64,000 bases of DNA, taken from Gordius sp. MW1. Lineage: Eukaryota; Nematomorpha; Gordioida; Gordea; Gordiidae. The stretch lies in contig OZ038530.1 of assembly GCA_964036665.1 (NCBI GenBank), positions 7,888,501-7,952,500 on the forward strand, written 5' to 3'. Below, in pieces: positions 37,269 through 52,200 of this stretch (position 1 is the stretch's first letter; each line of letters starts with the position of its first letter). The translations under genes and the position numbers were made by a program. The notes under the pieces were generated by a model. It saw only the letters and a program-made list of their open reading frames with translations. It made no database searches and was not told where the DNA came from.

Positions 37269-40200
37269 ATGACCCTGCAAGAATCAATTAATGAAACCTG
37301 CAGAGGTTTACAATTATTTTTAAATAACAGATTTGCCCTAGCTAAAAACCTTCTAAAGCCATAGTAAGTTGATGTTTATATTATTCACCTAAATGTATTA
37401 ATTACGTGTTTATTTCAGCATTTGTGAAAGCATGTATCATTCGCTAGGATACAGTACATTATTATACTTGCAAGCATTCATGACATTTGATACAGTAAGA
37501 TTATGTTTCCATATCATAAACAATAATTTACGTTGATTTAAAATATTTTACCTCCAACTACTCTGTGGTTTTAAATAATTACTGCTTTATCAACACTTTA
37601 TTCTTAAATATTATATTAAATCCAATAGTTCATCTTGTTTTAAAAGGTCTGAGTTATATAAAATTGGTAAAATTATTAGGCATTTTTCACTTGTAAGATT
37701 TTTTAAAATGGCATTTGCCATTTTATACTGTATATTATAATAAATTTTTATATGATGCTTTAGATCAGTGATTCTTAACCTAGGGGTCGCGACCCCCAAG
37801 GGGGTCGCGAGAAGTTTGCCGGGGGGTCGCCAAATTTTTTTAGAATAAAATAAAAATATTCAGAAAAGCTTTAGAAAAAATACTCACCTTGGGATTCGAA
37901 CTCGTTGCATTATGTTTGTTTACATTTACAAGACGTCGCTATAACCACTCACACCATGCTGCTATTAAAATACGTTGTGAAACTTATTATTTATAATGAA
38001 AATAATTTTTTGAATGGTAGATTTTTTTGCTGTTTCATAATTTATTCATTTTCTAATCTTTAAAATAATTATCTTCATTTAATTTTACAATTCAACAAAT
38101 TTAACTTCTGAAATTTAAAAATAAAGCGAACTTCTCACCACAGACTTTGGATCGCAAAATAGTGCATTATTTCTTATATTGTTTGTTCATTTTAAATAGT
38201 TATTATATTCCATATTATGAGCAAAAAGCAGAAAGAAACATTGGAAAGCCTCCAAGGAAATGAGTGAAGAATTGAATGAAGTTTTGATAATTTCAGTAAA
38301 GATTATAAATTTCATAAAAGGAAGTTCACTAAAGTCAAGATTATTTTCAATTTTTTGTGAAGAAGTTGGCGCAGATAATAGTTCTCTTTTATTTCACACA
38401 GAAGTGAGATGGCTATCACGAGGAAAAATCTTAACTCGTTTATTTGAATTGAGACTGGAAGTTGAACTTTTTTTAAATGATAAAAACTCCAGCCTATCAA
38501 GCTATTTTGATGACAATAATTGGGTCGCTAAATTGTCATATCTAGCGGATATTTTTACAATTCTAAATCAGTTGAATATATCTATGCAAGGACCTAAATC
38601 TGATATTTTTACTATGCATAACAAAATTGAGGCTATGAAAATGAAATTACAAAGATGGATTCAAAGAATAGACTCAAATATATATGAAATGTTTCCATTC
38701 TATTCACAACTAATCTCTGATTCAAAATTTCAATTCGAGAAAGAAAATGTAAATTACTTGATTAAATGTCATATTTTAAAATTAATTGATAAATTTGAAA
38801 AATATTTCCCTAATGATGAAGGTCACATTACAAAACTCTGGATTCAAGATCCATACAACAATTATAAAAATACCAATTTATCATCAGATGATGAAGATTC
38901 ATTATTAGAATTAATAAATGATTGTAATTTAAAATCTTTGTTTAAAACTAAAAGTTTGGCGCAAGTTTGGATACAAATTCGTGCAGAATATCCTCCATTA
39001 TTTTCAGCAGCAATGCAAAATTTGCTGCCTTTCGCTAGTACATATTTGTGTGAAAAAGGTTTCTCAACTATGGTGGATATAAAAACTAAAAAACGCAATC
39101 GATTGCGACTAGATTCCTGCATGAGGATAGCATTACAATCAATTGAACCAAGAATTAACAAATTGGTTGATGATGTTCAGCAGCAGAAATCTCATTAAAT
39201 ATATTTCCGAATGCATATCCTTTTTATTATAAATGAATTGTTTTTATGTTTAATTATGAAGTTTTTATGTTGATATTATTTCATTATCTATTTAAATTTT
39301 AAATAGATAATGAAATAATAAAGTTGTGTTTTATGTTTATTATTTAATAAAATGAAACAATAATAAAAAATCATATAATAGATAATTTAACAAATATAAA
39401 TTATTATAAAAAAAATGGGGGGGTCGCAAAAAAATTATAAAATATTTGGGGGGTCGCATGTATAAAAAGGTTAAGAACCACTGCTTTAGATCACTAAAAG
39501 TTATTTATATTTTTTCAATATATTTACTATTTAAGTGGGAAATTTAGGTTTATAATAAATAAGCAAATTAATATTTTTCGAATTAGTTTCATACCTTCTC
39601 CACAGACATAAATAAGGTTTTATAATTAGACCTTTTTCCCATATTAATCTTTCACTAATAAAACTCATAATGTCAGTGCATTAAAATTGTGCATGAATTG
39701 ATCATTTTTTCAAAAAATCTTCTAAGGTCGTTTTAAAACTTATTGAGAATAAGTGACATGATAAAATACCATGGGCATAGCCAGGGTAAGGCAGAAAGGG
39801 GCAACTGCTTCCCTCTAAATCCAATAATTTGTTGGAATTATTTAAATTATGGCTAAAATTTCAAAAATAGATCATTATGCCCCACCTTAAATTAATTGCC
39901 CCTCTTTAATTCCAAAGCTGGCTACGCCCAGGATTTATACTTAGTTGAAATTGGAAGAAAATCGGAATAATATTTTATGAAAGAAATTTAATAGAAAGAA
40001 AACTTTTAAAATTAGTTTCAAACAAATTTCAATCACTATAAATATAATTTAGCATAGACTTGTGATAAAGCCTTAATAAAATACTAAATTAAATTAACTT
40101 TAATGCTGCTGGATGTTTGAAGGGTATAAATTGAGTGGATTACCTATTTAAGTAATAATCCCTAATTGACACTTATATATTTTTAGAATGCGCGTTGAGA

Positions 40201-43200
40201 TATTTATGATTGGATGAACAAAGAGGGGAATGTTTTTTTATAATTATAAAAACACACCTTCGTTATACTTTTTGTCACCCTAATAAAAATCTAAAAAAAT
40301 GTGTAACGAGTTTTTGCGGACCTTGCGTTTATTTATGCCCCTCCCCCTGAGCTCGCTAGGTATATTGCGGCCCGTTGTTATGTTTGACCCGCTGGCCAGG
40401 CCGTGTAGGTCCTTATTGCGAATAGCTTTTTCAGAACACTAGATGAAGCGCATGCAAGTCATAGCTGAATTTAAATGGGTTTTATTGTGTTAAAACTTTC
40501 TATCGCAATTTTTATATATCATTAATAAAGGAATTCATTTTTTAATCATTTATTTTAAGATTATACTAAGCGCGATGTTCTAATTTCAAGCATAACAATT
40601 GTTCAAAAAACCCTATTATTATTCCTTCATTCCCATAACGCAAGTTATATAACCATGCAGAGCAACTTTACCGTGCTAAAACGTTCGTTATATGACATTA
40701 GCCTAGGTGTTTTGCAATGAAATAGTTTTAAAATATCGGACAAATCTTATTAAGACCTGCTCATTATTGCCCGGTGTAGTATAACAGAAGCCAGCCGTGT
40801 TAAATATGAGCTGTCAATCAATCAAAGATTTATTTTTGCTATTTTTAGGCGTATGTTTATTGTTTTTAATAGATTAAGTTTGGACTAACATTTTGGTTAT
40901 AATATTAAATTTTTAAAATTGTGGGGTTTAATAAATTTTTATAATTAAATATAGTCAAATTTTTTATTAATTTGATTTTGTTGCTGTTATATATAATAAA
41001 ATATTACATATATATTATTGAATTTTTGTAAAGCTGGGATCTAACTTAGGGTGATTTCTCTCCCCCCCCCCTCCCCCATAAATAGAAATAAATATTTGCA
41101 AAAACAGACAAATTATTATAAGTTATAAAGAGAACAATACAAATTTTAGGATGCAAAAAATTAATAATGTGCCTTTTGGGTAGTTAAAGTTTAGTATAAG
41201 GGAGGAATGATTTATTGCCAACTTAAAAACAATGCCTCAGTAGTAACACGATGAACGCTGGGTGTTAACACGAGCTAAAATTCTCTCAGCAAATCTCATC
41301 TATCACGCCTCTACCCAATCCCATTGGAGGGAGAATGTGAAAAAGTTATTAATCATCCCTTTGCCCAATCAAAAGGTTTGGAGTTACCACGCTGGCTGCT
41401 GACACCCTACACCGGCTCGCAGCCTCAATTCATTTAGGTGTCATCGTTTTAATAACACAAAAATAAATTTGGTTATTTGCAAAGGAATGACTAGAGTCAC
41501 TTGTCCACTACCCATGAATTACGACAGAGGCCGAAATTAAGTAATTATTTAGGCAGTGCATTTTGACCATATCTATATATAAAATAATTTTTGACCTTTC
41601 AAGTGCCAATTGCTCCAAATTTGATTTAATTTTAGATAATAAGATAGGAGTATTTAAGGTTTGAATTAAAAGGTGGTCCATTTAATTAAAGTTTTAGGGA
41701 TGGTAAAGGGTTTATATGTAATCAATATATTTAATTGTTTCAAAACTTTATAAAACTTCCCTCTGATACACTAATGATACTAAGTAAATTTATGTGAATG
41801 AGATTTGATGCAGTTATACGATAGCTTACCTTAGTTTAGCAAGAAGACCTTAAATGTGTCTATCTTTAGGTAGGTATATTAAAAGCTTTATCGTTCCAGT
41901 CATAAAAGTAAGTACACCATGATGGCTCTTGTTATCACGGTTTATAGTTTTATAGCAACGATTTATTGGCGTATAATTACTCGACAGCAAAATCGATTCG
42001 CATTTAAAAGGCTACTCTCGAAAGATTTGTAGGCTGATGTTGAAAAAATTAAATTAGTAACACTAATTACATTGAAAAGGGGGAAAAGGAATGTTAAATT
42101 TACGAGCATTAAAAATGTGAACATTTTTGAATTTTGATACTATTTTGCAAAAGCTTTACTCATTCATTTACAAAATATTTGCTGCAAGTGCTAGTAATTA
42201 AAATCGCTTATAAACAAACCTAAGGTCCTATATTAAAATTTTTAGTAGTAAATAATAATTTTTATTTATATTTGGCCATTTGTTTATTTCACAAAATTAT
42301 TTGCCCTAATCTTGTAATTAATAATAATTTTTTTTGCCATGTTTTATGAAAAGTTACAAATAGTCAAACATATAATCAATCTAAAATATTATACAACGTA
42401 AAGTTATTAATTGTAAAAGGAGCAGCTAATTGATTATTTTCGTTGAGGTAATTGATAACGAAATTACAGATTAAATTTTAATTGGGCCAGAGGTGTCCAT
42501 GCCAGACTGGAACCCGGCCCTTTCGGGCACATAGTCCATTTGAGGCTTTTAGATTGGGCACAAATTTGCCCTTCAAAAATTAACGCATCTTTTAATTATT
42601 ATTTAATATATTGTTTTATCACATTTTGGTCCATACATGGGCGTACCCAGGTTTTGAATTAGGGGGGGGGGGGTAAACCGTTTAAAAGTTCATTTAGAGG
42701 GGGGCAAAACATAAATTTTTTTAATTTAATTTTTTTTTCGGCCCCCCCCCCTGCGTACGCCTATGAGTTCATACCATAAAAATTCTCCTTAAGCACTTAT
42801 TTTGAGATCCAACAGCATAGTTAAATCTGTCAAATTAAGTTGAACGTTGCTATTAATCACTTTTAATCCTGGGCCGAGATTCTATAGACGTAATCGTTTG
42901 TCCGGTGGTATTATTGTAAATTAATTGTGATTCATGTTTATTTTGGCCATAAAATATTGTGTACATTTTTTGGTTGGCCTTCATTTAAGGTTCCGGGATA
43001 TTTTAGATTTTGTATGAGCGGCCGGGGAAAAAATTAAAACTTGTTTGGACCGGATGCTTAAATAGTTTGCATATGTATACCCATGGGCTTAGCCAGAGGG
43101 TGGCAGGGAGGGGTGGCTGCCCCTCTCTAAATCCAATATCCTTCAAAATTTGATGTGAATATGGCTAAAATTTCAAAATATTTTAATTAAGCCCCCCCCC

Positions 43201-46200
43201 TAAATCATTATTTACCCCCCCCCCCCCTCTAAATTCACTCCTGGCTACGCCCATGTGTAGACCACTTATTATAAATATCTCAATGTGTGCCTAACTTCAA
43301 TCACATCATGATATTAATCTAATCAATCTGCTAAAACATTTGTAAGCCCATCCTTTTACTGATCTTACCGTCATTCATTCGCAGGCTGAATACATTTTTA
43401 AAATAAGGATTTTGCAACCCAAACTCTTTGCAATCAGCTAATTTCATACGTTCTACTCGAAAATCTATAACAAATTCTGGTTTAAATTAGGATTCAAAAT
43501 AAAAAGGATATTTAAAATCTAAATATTTTTATATTCTTTAAAATTTTTACAGAAACCGATGTTTATTCTCATTCAGCTTTTTTAGTGATTAATAAAAATT
43601 ATTGCAGATGGGTCTGTCTATAATCGCCTATATTTTACCTAATCTTATAAAGTTTACATTGCGATATGATTTTGACCGAAAATTTTGACGACAAATATAA
43701 GATCTTTATGCTCTCCTTACATTTACATACTCCTATTCCAGTATATGTGTGGATTGCAGCTTTGTTAGATAACAATTCTTAACTTTGCAAAGTTAATTAA
43801 ACTAAATCCAACCATCTCAATGTCTTGGTTTTCTATTATCCTATACCATACCCGAAAACAGCTTTCTTTGTTAAGTCTTAGCTAAAATTAGTCTCTGGAT
43901 AAATGTTTTATAACCAATTTTTATTTTAGAGATCCGACCTTTATTAGGAATATTCTACCCTTGAATCGGCCGAAGAGTTCCAGTTCAATTTCATCTCATT
44001 TAGAGCCCCATTTTGTCTACATTTAGTGAAATGATTAAAATTTCGTTACTATTTTTTAATTTCATTCCATTCATTAAAGAGTGAAACGTAAAACTTTAAA
44101 CATTGTAGTGTCAACCGCAATTTGTTAAGGCAAGAATGCGGGGAAAGTGAAGTTTTGAGTTTTGACTGATAGTTTTGAGAGGTGTTAGGCGACTAGTTGT
44201 ATAACAAGAAAATACAAATTTATCAGATGTATACATACATATGTATACATGTGTATATCGATTTTTGTTTCTTCATTTCCCCATCCAGCCCCCAACTAAA
44301 TTTGCCAATCCCCCGCGACGCTTAATCGCAGATCCGATGCAGAATTGAAGTCTTGTGTGCATTAGCGCACAAATTAGCGGGTCAAAGAATTTTAGCAAAG
44401 CATACGGGTGTGTTCCCCCTTACTCTTACACACACTTTATTTAACGACTCTCAATCACATATCCATCGTCTAATTATAATTAAGTTGCACTGCGCCGGAC
44501 TCTGCATGGCTAAATCAATAGGGCGTGTTACTAAAGATGGACTGAGCGTGGCAGCCAGTCCCAATTATGATATTGGTCAATTTATTTAGTTGATTATTAC
44601 TCGAATTATAAAATCTTGTCTTAACAGACGGGTGTGCGTGGTGTTGACTGCTTTTGCCTAGACTGGGAAAAATAAAATTGCATAAATATTCCGCGAAGAC
44701 TTTTAGAGATTATATTGGGTTGAGTTGACTTGTCGGGTTTTTCATCTTTTACTTGGTATGAAAAAGTTTTTTGTTATAAAAAATGAAAGTTAGACTAACA
44801 TGTGGTCAATTCACCTATTTTGGTATTTTTTAAGCAGTTTCGGCTCAGCTGGCTTGCTTTTTAATGCGTTCACTAAAAACATGCTTTTCAACCCTGATTC
44901 AATTTTATTCTTTACCCCATAGGCCATAACTTACTCCGTACATTGTAATCCAAGCTGATAAATTTGCCCAGTTAAGGCTTCGTGGCTAAAAAAAATTTAT
45001 GACACCGCTTTATACTAAATCATAGCTGTTATTAAAAATGACGCCGCTTTATACTAAATCATAGCTGTTATTAAAATGGCCACTTATGTTAATAGAAAAC
45101 GTTTTGGCTCGTAAATTATGGCGTCCTATTTAATATACTTTTTAGTTTAAACTCTGCACATCTAGATTTTAAATGTATGTTGGTTCCCTTTTATACCATG
45201 CCCCTTCCTTACAAATCTAGATTGGAAAACTTTGATTTCAAATGTTAGGTAAACATTGGGACGTTGGATTGGATCGCTTTTTTGCATGCGCATAAATGCA
45301 CGTCAAAGCCTTCTTTAAACACTTTTAAATAGTCCCGCAGCAAAGTCAATAACTTCGGGCCAAATCTGCCTAACTCGGGAGCATTTAATTATAATCTTGC
45401 CTCAAATCCCTTGACGACCACCCCCCTTATACTAATAAATGCCAATGTAGCAGCATATATATCAGTTATATATTTGGATCTCCATTTGTTTACACCGAGA
45501 TACTTTGATGAACCTAGGGTTGGACATTTTTATTTCCTATGCATTTATGGGCTCGTTTTTGGTTGTCCGTCCTGCCCTGTCCAACTTATAATTTTTTAAT
45601 CATGGCTGTGGAAAGTTATGCTTTTGGAAATGACTTTTATTTTGCTTTCGCATATAGACTAGCTAACGACCGCTCGTTGGCTTTATTTTGTTCGACCTCG
45701 CCTGAGCTCAAATTCTATTTTTGTTTTTGTGCCCGATACTGATTACCTTTATATTCATAAATTTCTTTTGAGAACTTGTCTAGGTTGTTTAAGAATTTTT
45801 CATGGCCCCTCCTAGAGTGTTTATGCTTATTAATATGTGACTAGAAAAGGCAGCTAATCAGGCTTTTCATAAAGCTGGATGGTAGCACGCAATTTGATAG
45901 CTCCTATTATTATAAGGAGATTACTTGTCTATATAAGATTCTAGATCAATTTTGCTAACTTAATTTCATAGTAGCAGGAGAGAATTAAATTTATTTAATT
46001 TTTAATTTAATGTAAGTATATTAGGGCTGTTGTGTTATTTCCTTTTTTAATGGCAATGCTACAATATATAACAAAAAAATGTATATTTCGATTTTTGTTT
46101 GACCTATTACCATTGATCTAACGTATTGATTGTGTTCGATTCGCCCACAGACCGACCTGGAAAATGCGAACGACTCTTTGAGAAAATCCCTCGAAGTTTG

Positions 46201-49200
46201 CCAAAAATTTCGTCACAAAAAATCCTTTTCCGCCTCCTGGGGTATTCGAAAATCCGATTTCAACAAATACACCATCGGTATTAATTTTCCCTTTTTATTG
46301 ATTTGCATTTAAAAACATATTCACAAGTCCCTAATTGGAGCGCTATATTTATTTAAAATTATTAAGGCTAATTTTTGCCTCTAATTTTGCTTAATTAAGC
46401 CAATCCGTTGAACCATGTTTTGATTTAAAAAAAATTGATGTCGATTTTCATCTAGTTGTATTAAGCTAAAAATTAAAAACATGATTAATTCAGAAACATA
46501 GTAATTTACCGTCTTAATACTATGAATAATTCAATGTTTAGACGAGGTACACGCTGAATTGTGTTACGCGGAGTGCATTCTAGAGAAGGCTCTGCTGACA
46601 TTTATTCAAGACGAATCTCTCCTGAGTTTCGTCAAGGGTGGCATGAAAATTCGTACATCTTACTATGGATACAAGTTTGAATTATTTCACATTAAGCATA
46701 TTACGACGGCAAGTCCTAGTACTTGAGTTGAGTTAAGTAAGATTGCCTACGTCTGTATCTATTTTGTCTGAACTTGTGTTGATAGTTATAAAAATAAATT
46801 TCAACGCCTATTTATTATTATAAAATTAAGCTTAATTTAAGTTTTGTATCCTCCTTAATCGTATAAAGTGGTTTGTCCAAATTATCGATATTTTAAATTA
46901 TATTATTGTTAAAAGCCTCAAAGTAAAATGATGGTCATCTAGTTATCAGCAATAAATTAAAGTCTTAGTACTTTTATGGTTAAATGGCATTTTAGCAACT
47001 TATTTTATATTAACAATTAAAAATAAGATAAAAAATAGCAAATAATATATCACCATGTCAATAATTTTAAAACTATTTTATAAAAAAACTTAGGCATATC
47101 AGTTATAATTATAACAGATGATTAAATTTGTTTTTCCTATCTTTCAGTTAGGACTTTATATTAAGAATTCATTTGCAAGCTGGACAAGGCAAATGAATTA
47201 TTAATGGTGTTTACATAACAAGATTCGATCTTAATGAGATTCTTTTCTATAGTGTATTATTTTTTTTATTTTATTGTATAATATTTATTGATCGTAGTTC
47301 TTATCCAAAAAATAAGAATTAAATTTGTTTTTTTTTAAACCTGAAAAAATATTACTAAAAATTTAAAAATCATCATTTTGGGCCCGGCAGTTAGAATGTT
47401 ACGGGCATGGGCGGGCGGGCAATTTAGTGCTAAATTTGGACCGGGCCGGGTTTGGGCAAAATGGTTTTAACAAATCAAACCTCTGTTAGCGATAGAGCTA
47501 GAATTTTATATGTGAAGTCTAAACAAATAACATATATATTATGGTTAATTGTTTCTTATTCGCTTTTAGATTCCAGTACCTTTTTGAAATTATTGTAGTT
47601 CAATAAACGAAAATTGAATAGGCACATATATTAATTGGTAAAAAAAAGAATTAATTAACTCTTTTTTAAATGTTTATCAAGTTTTTTTGTTTCATTTCAG
47701 AGAATGTCAGGAAATACTCGACACATATCAATGGCATGATGGTAATAATTACCAAACTAAGTCTCACTTCGAAAGTGGCACTCGGATGGGAATTGGCGGA
47801 TTCAATTTAGTAAAAAACAATTAGCGAAAGTGTTAATCAATTGACATTATATTTTGCGAAAGAGAGCTTTCAGGAGTTAATTAATATTTTTATTAAATAA
47901 TTTTAACAATTTTCCATGAAATGGAATAAAAATCCTGCATTTATTTAAATACTGAATTATATTTCTTATTTTTGTTTGTAAATAACTATCCACAAATAAA
48001 TATTAATTGTAAGTGTATTTGTAAGCATTATCTTTAAATTATATTTTTCACAAAACATTCGTGGCGCAATAGAAATAACCTTAAAGGTATATATAAAATC
48101 ATTATGGAGAAGTCATCCTTGTTATAACACTTGTAATTGATTTTATAACTCTGGTAATCAGGAGTTTAAATATTGCCTTTTTGCTTTACCGAGGGGTAAA
48201 CTAATAAATTTGTCTGGTTGCCTTGCCGCTGCTGTATTCTAGTGATTTGACGCAAGGAAAAAATTAATTTATTAATTATATAGTTACATTTTTTGATAGT
48301 TAAAATTGAACGTCAGTCCATCATTTTTGCTGGTAAAGAGTTTTAAAATTGATTGTATTGTTATGTATTTCAAATATGAATTTGATATAAATTGTCCATT
48401 TAGATTATTGCAAATTTACCTGCCCGAATATTGAAGCTACTGGAATTTATTGGCTTTTCCGGAGACAAAGTAAAACATCTATATACACCTTATGATTGAT
48501 TAAAATTTATGCAGTAATATGCATGGGCGTAGCCAGGGGGTGGCAGGGAGGGGCGGTTGCCCCCCTCTAAATCCTGAAATTAGTCAAAATAAAATAAGGC
48601 TTCAATTTTATCATTTTAAACCTCAAGCATTTTTGCCCCACCCTAGTTACATTCCTGGATACGCCCATGCTAATGTGAATGAAAATTGTTTTACACAATT
48701 ACCAATTCTAATTAGAACTATGGCATACGTGAATTGGAGTTGGGATTTTTCCGAGATCTATATAGCCTGCGAAGTCCTTTGTGTGGAATAACACTTCTAG
48801 TCTATCATCTATTTACCACGTATATGTTAGGTATGATATTTTAGCACGTTTGCTAAAAATATCTCTATCCTTTAGGTACGGGGGAAGGTGATATCGTTCT
48901 ATGCCAAAAAATACTAAATCAAATGCTCAGATACCACCCTAATGTAAATAACTAGTTATTTTAAATTTTAAAATACTTTGATTTGAGTTACCATCTAATA
49001 TTTAAGTGGACTCTCCATTTAGTAATTTAGAATTATTTTCTTTGTTAGGGTGCAATATTCCTCTATTTTCAAGCGCGCTTGTACGAAGTGACCGGTAATA
49101 TGCAATCGGTATAACAAATTTAATATGTTAAATATCCCTAAATTAATTTTAAATTTTTACCATATAAAAGAGCTTGCGAGGTTAATTCGTTTTCTATAAT

Positions 49201-52200
49201 ATGTATACCATGTTTCACTTATTCAACTTATCAAAGAATTTTAAAACTCTTTTACTTTAATAATAACATGAATGTGTAATTCCCATGAAACTCTTCCTTC
49301 AATATTTAGCACTAAATTGATATATCAGCCCAAATTATTATACTGGTTCTTTATTCGTCCTCAATACTTGTTAAATACCTATTAATGTTTTGTTAAATTC
49401 ATCTGCGGCTTTTTTAAATTAAATTTACAACGTTGATTTAATGAACCTTTCGATACGATTAATTAGGCGATAGAAGAATTTACAAAGTCTATAAACTGCC
49501 AACACGAACTGAAACAAATCCATCATCTCTGCTATTGGGAACTCATGTGGTGCTATGCGTAAGTCCTCCGTAAAGATGATGTTTGTAGTCTATGCTTAAT
49601 TGCCGTGAAAAACGGTTGTTGACTATTGTTTAAATGCCGTTGTTATCATTGATTCAGAGGTGTCCTGTACCAAGCGTAGTTATTTTGGTTAAAGGGGGCT
49701 TCTTGATAGGAAAGTACAGTCAATAGTTAATTTTTGCCCTGATCCTTAGGAACTGCGTTGGTTCTAATATATCACTAGTAGTTATGTCCTTGCCATCATT
49801 TTAAGTCTTTTTTATATTGTTAAAAAGTTTATTTTCACGAAAACAAAGTTACACAAATAACCGTACAAAAAAACATATTGGTTAAATACAAAGATCTATA
49901 TCATTATAAGGCCATGAGTCGGCAAAGGAAATATTTAGATGTATGTCTAGATTACATAGGGAATACCTAATACTTAGGCAAGTTGTTTATTCAGAAATAA
50001 TCTTACTCCATTGACTCCTAGAAATCCTTTATGAACATGTAGAAACTTGACTCATCAAACAATTAATGGCTATTAATTATATTTAAGGTCATTTAGTTAA
50101 AACCATAAAATAGGCTAAAGCGTGATCCCTATTTCCGTAAACATTGTATTTACGATCTTATACATTTCCTCCTAGGCTTTTAAGTTCGTGCTAATACTTG
50201 ATGATGTATATCAACTTATCTATCCAAGACGCAATATATTTAAGCTTTAATTTGAGAATCTACGCGATTTTAATAATCATCATAATTTAGATTTGGTTCA
50301 CAATGGGCTGAAGCTGCTAACAATGCTCGGACCTTATCTGAAGGCAGTAAATGGTCCCTTTCAACATACCTCTATCAACGGGCATGTTTCCTTATGATGG
50401 TGCCGGACAGAAGCTCAGCACAAGACGAGGAAATCGTAACCTTGATCAAGTCTCATTATTAATTTTAAATCCTTTTTACGTCTTATCTTTAAAAACGTCC
50501 GTCCTTACCTATTTTAAATCATTGTAGGGTCGCCTGGGACCGTCCGTAAATTAATTGCATTTTGTCCTGCCCGGTTTTATGTATAAATGATTTTATAGGC
50601 TCCGATACAGAGAGAACGTGTTTTAAGCCTGCAAAATTTGTTTCTAATGTTCAGCACTAATTCTATTATAAGATGTCCCGTTGAATTTGAAAACTTTTAA
50701 AGAAAAGCCATTTGCATTAATATGGTGTCTCGCGTTTAACAGAGATTTTTAGCATTAATTAAATTAGTTGCCAACTTAAAATTTAAATTGTATATGAATT
50801 TGGTTGACTTATGCTTTGGTTTTACTTAGATTTGGAAGAATTAGCAAATTCATTTTTTTTATTTTTGATCTAGGATTAAGATTCTAAATATAATTTAATG
50901 TAAGAAAGACATAAACGCAACTTGTATTGCAATGTTAAGCACCTAGTAAAAATAATTTAAAGAGACTTAGGGCAAAAGTACACAACAAAAAAGATATAAT
51001 AAAAGGGCTTTAATCTATGAGATATTAGGAAATGTAAATAAATGTTAAAAATCTAAAGCGACAATGGTATTGACCAAATAAAGACATTCAAACGAAATTT
51101 AAGGATACAAATTGTACATAGGATAAAGCCAAACATTCAAAAACGATATAAATGGGTAATTAATTTGTTCTAGATTCCGCTTAGTTTTGATTAAAGAATA
51201 AGCCAGGACCGTTTTACGATGCAGCCCGTCCAAACCCGACCCCATTATATATTATTTAATTTTGGAAGTCGTTCGTTACAGCCTACGGGCCCGAGCATCT
51301 ACTACGGATCTCTAATTTGACTCATATATCATAGCGTAAAGCGCGACCTTAGTTAAATTATGCCTTTTCTCATGAACCTTAAAAAATTTCGAGAAGATAT
51401 GGTATATTTTTGAAATATTCCAAAAATATGCGATTGATTTGTTTTGTTTATTACATTAAAGTGACGTTTTTGAACCCTTTATTTGTTTAAAAATAGTGAT
51501 GTGCCCCTTTTTAAGCAAAGGCTAGCAGGAAAATCTTTACCCGTTGAAAAATTTGTCATAAAAAAGTGTCAACGTTTTAAAGATCAAAACAATCGTCTAA
51601 TCGTTCCAGCTTTCGTAAGTCATATATTAATATCGTGCTAGCAACATTTATTATTTTAAGGCTCCTTTTTAAATATGCCTCCATTTCTAGATAATGCCCC
51701 CCGTTTTACAGTGTAGTATAATTTTATTTTTCTTCATTATCTTTTACCTATTTTAACGTTTTAACATGTTAATGAATTAATATTCGTTTTCGCGAAATGT
51801 ATTTCAAATTAATTTTGATTAGATACTTGAACTATACATGTCTTTTAAGCGACTAAATCTTTTATAAAAAGCCTCGTTCTTAATATGCCTATCAACATTA
51901 AAAACTAATTGGGTGTTTTAATTTATCATTTTAAAGGAAATTTTGTACATATGGAACGGCTTTTCAATAGTTCGGAAACGAACTGATTATTTGAAGGTTG
52001 CTCTGGAACGAATCGATCAGGAGTTTGAAGTTTTGAACGAGCAAAAAGGTATTTTTTGAAATACATTTAATCAGGTGGGAATATAAATAATTTATTGACA
52101 ACTTTATACAAGTAAGCCGTATCATATATGATTTTTGTTTTGAGTTTAGAATCGGATCCCTTTTATGACGACAATTTTTGTTTGATTCAATTGCTTCGTG

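Larger units (their letters stand above)
37766..39483 (+). mobile_element. hAT element (ZBED5/FAM200-related), 1718 bp
   Basis: Inverted ends CAGTGATTCTTAACC and GGTTAAGAACCACTG, then GGGGTCGC-rich subterminal regions. Flanked by a perfect 8-bp duplication CTTTAGAT (37758-37765 and 39484-39491). It carries an uninterrupted partial transposase and a tRNA-like segment. Intact ends, duplication and ORF indicate a young insertion. Confidence 0.95.
37495..46150. other. TTC39 intron 2, 8.7 kb
   Basis: Contains the hAT at 37766-39483, CGTAGCC MITEs (39770-39932, 42636-42765, 43082-43255), a decayed GGCCCG hAT end (40190-40420), a GC-richer patch (44280-44560), a 37-bp tandem duplication (45000-45075) and an inverted repeat copy (45640-45850). 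The rest is AT-rich with nothing recognised. Confidence 0.75.

Noticed and set aside
37883..37962. Functional tRNA-Ser gene
   Set aside because: A and B boxes are recognisable, but the acceptor and anticodon stems do not form properly.
44353..44589. 78-codon ORF as a gene
   Set aside because: No homologue recognised, inside a TTC39 intron, no splice or promoter context beyond composition.
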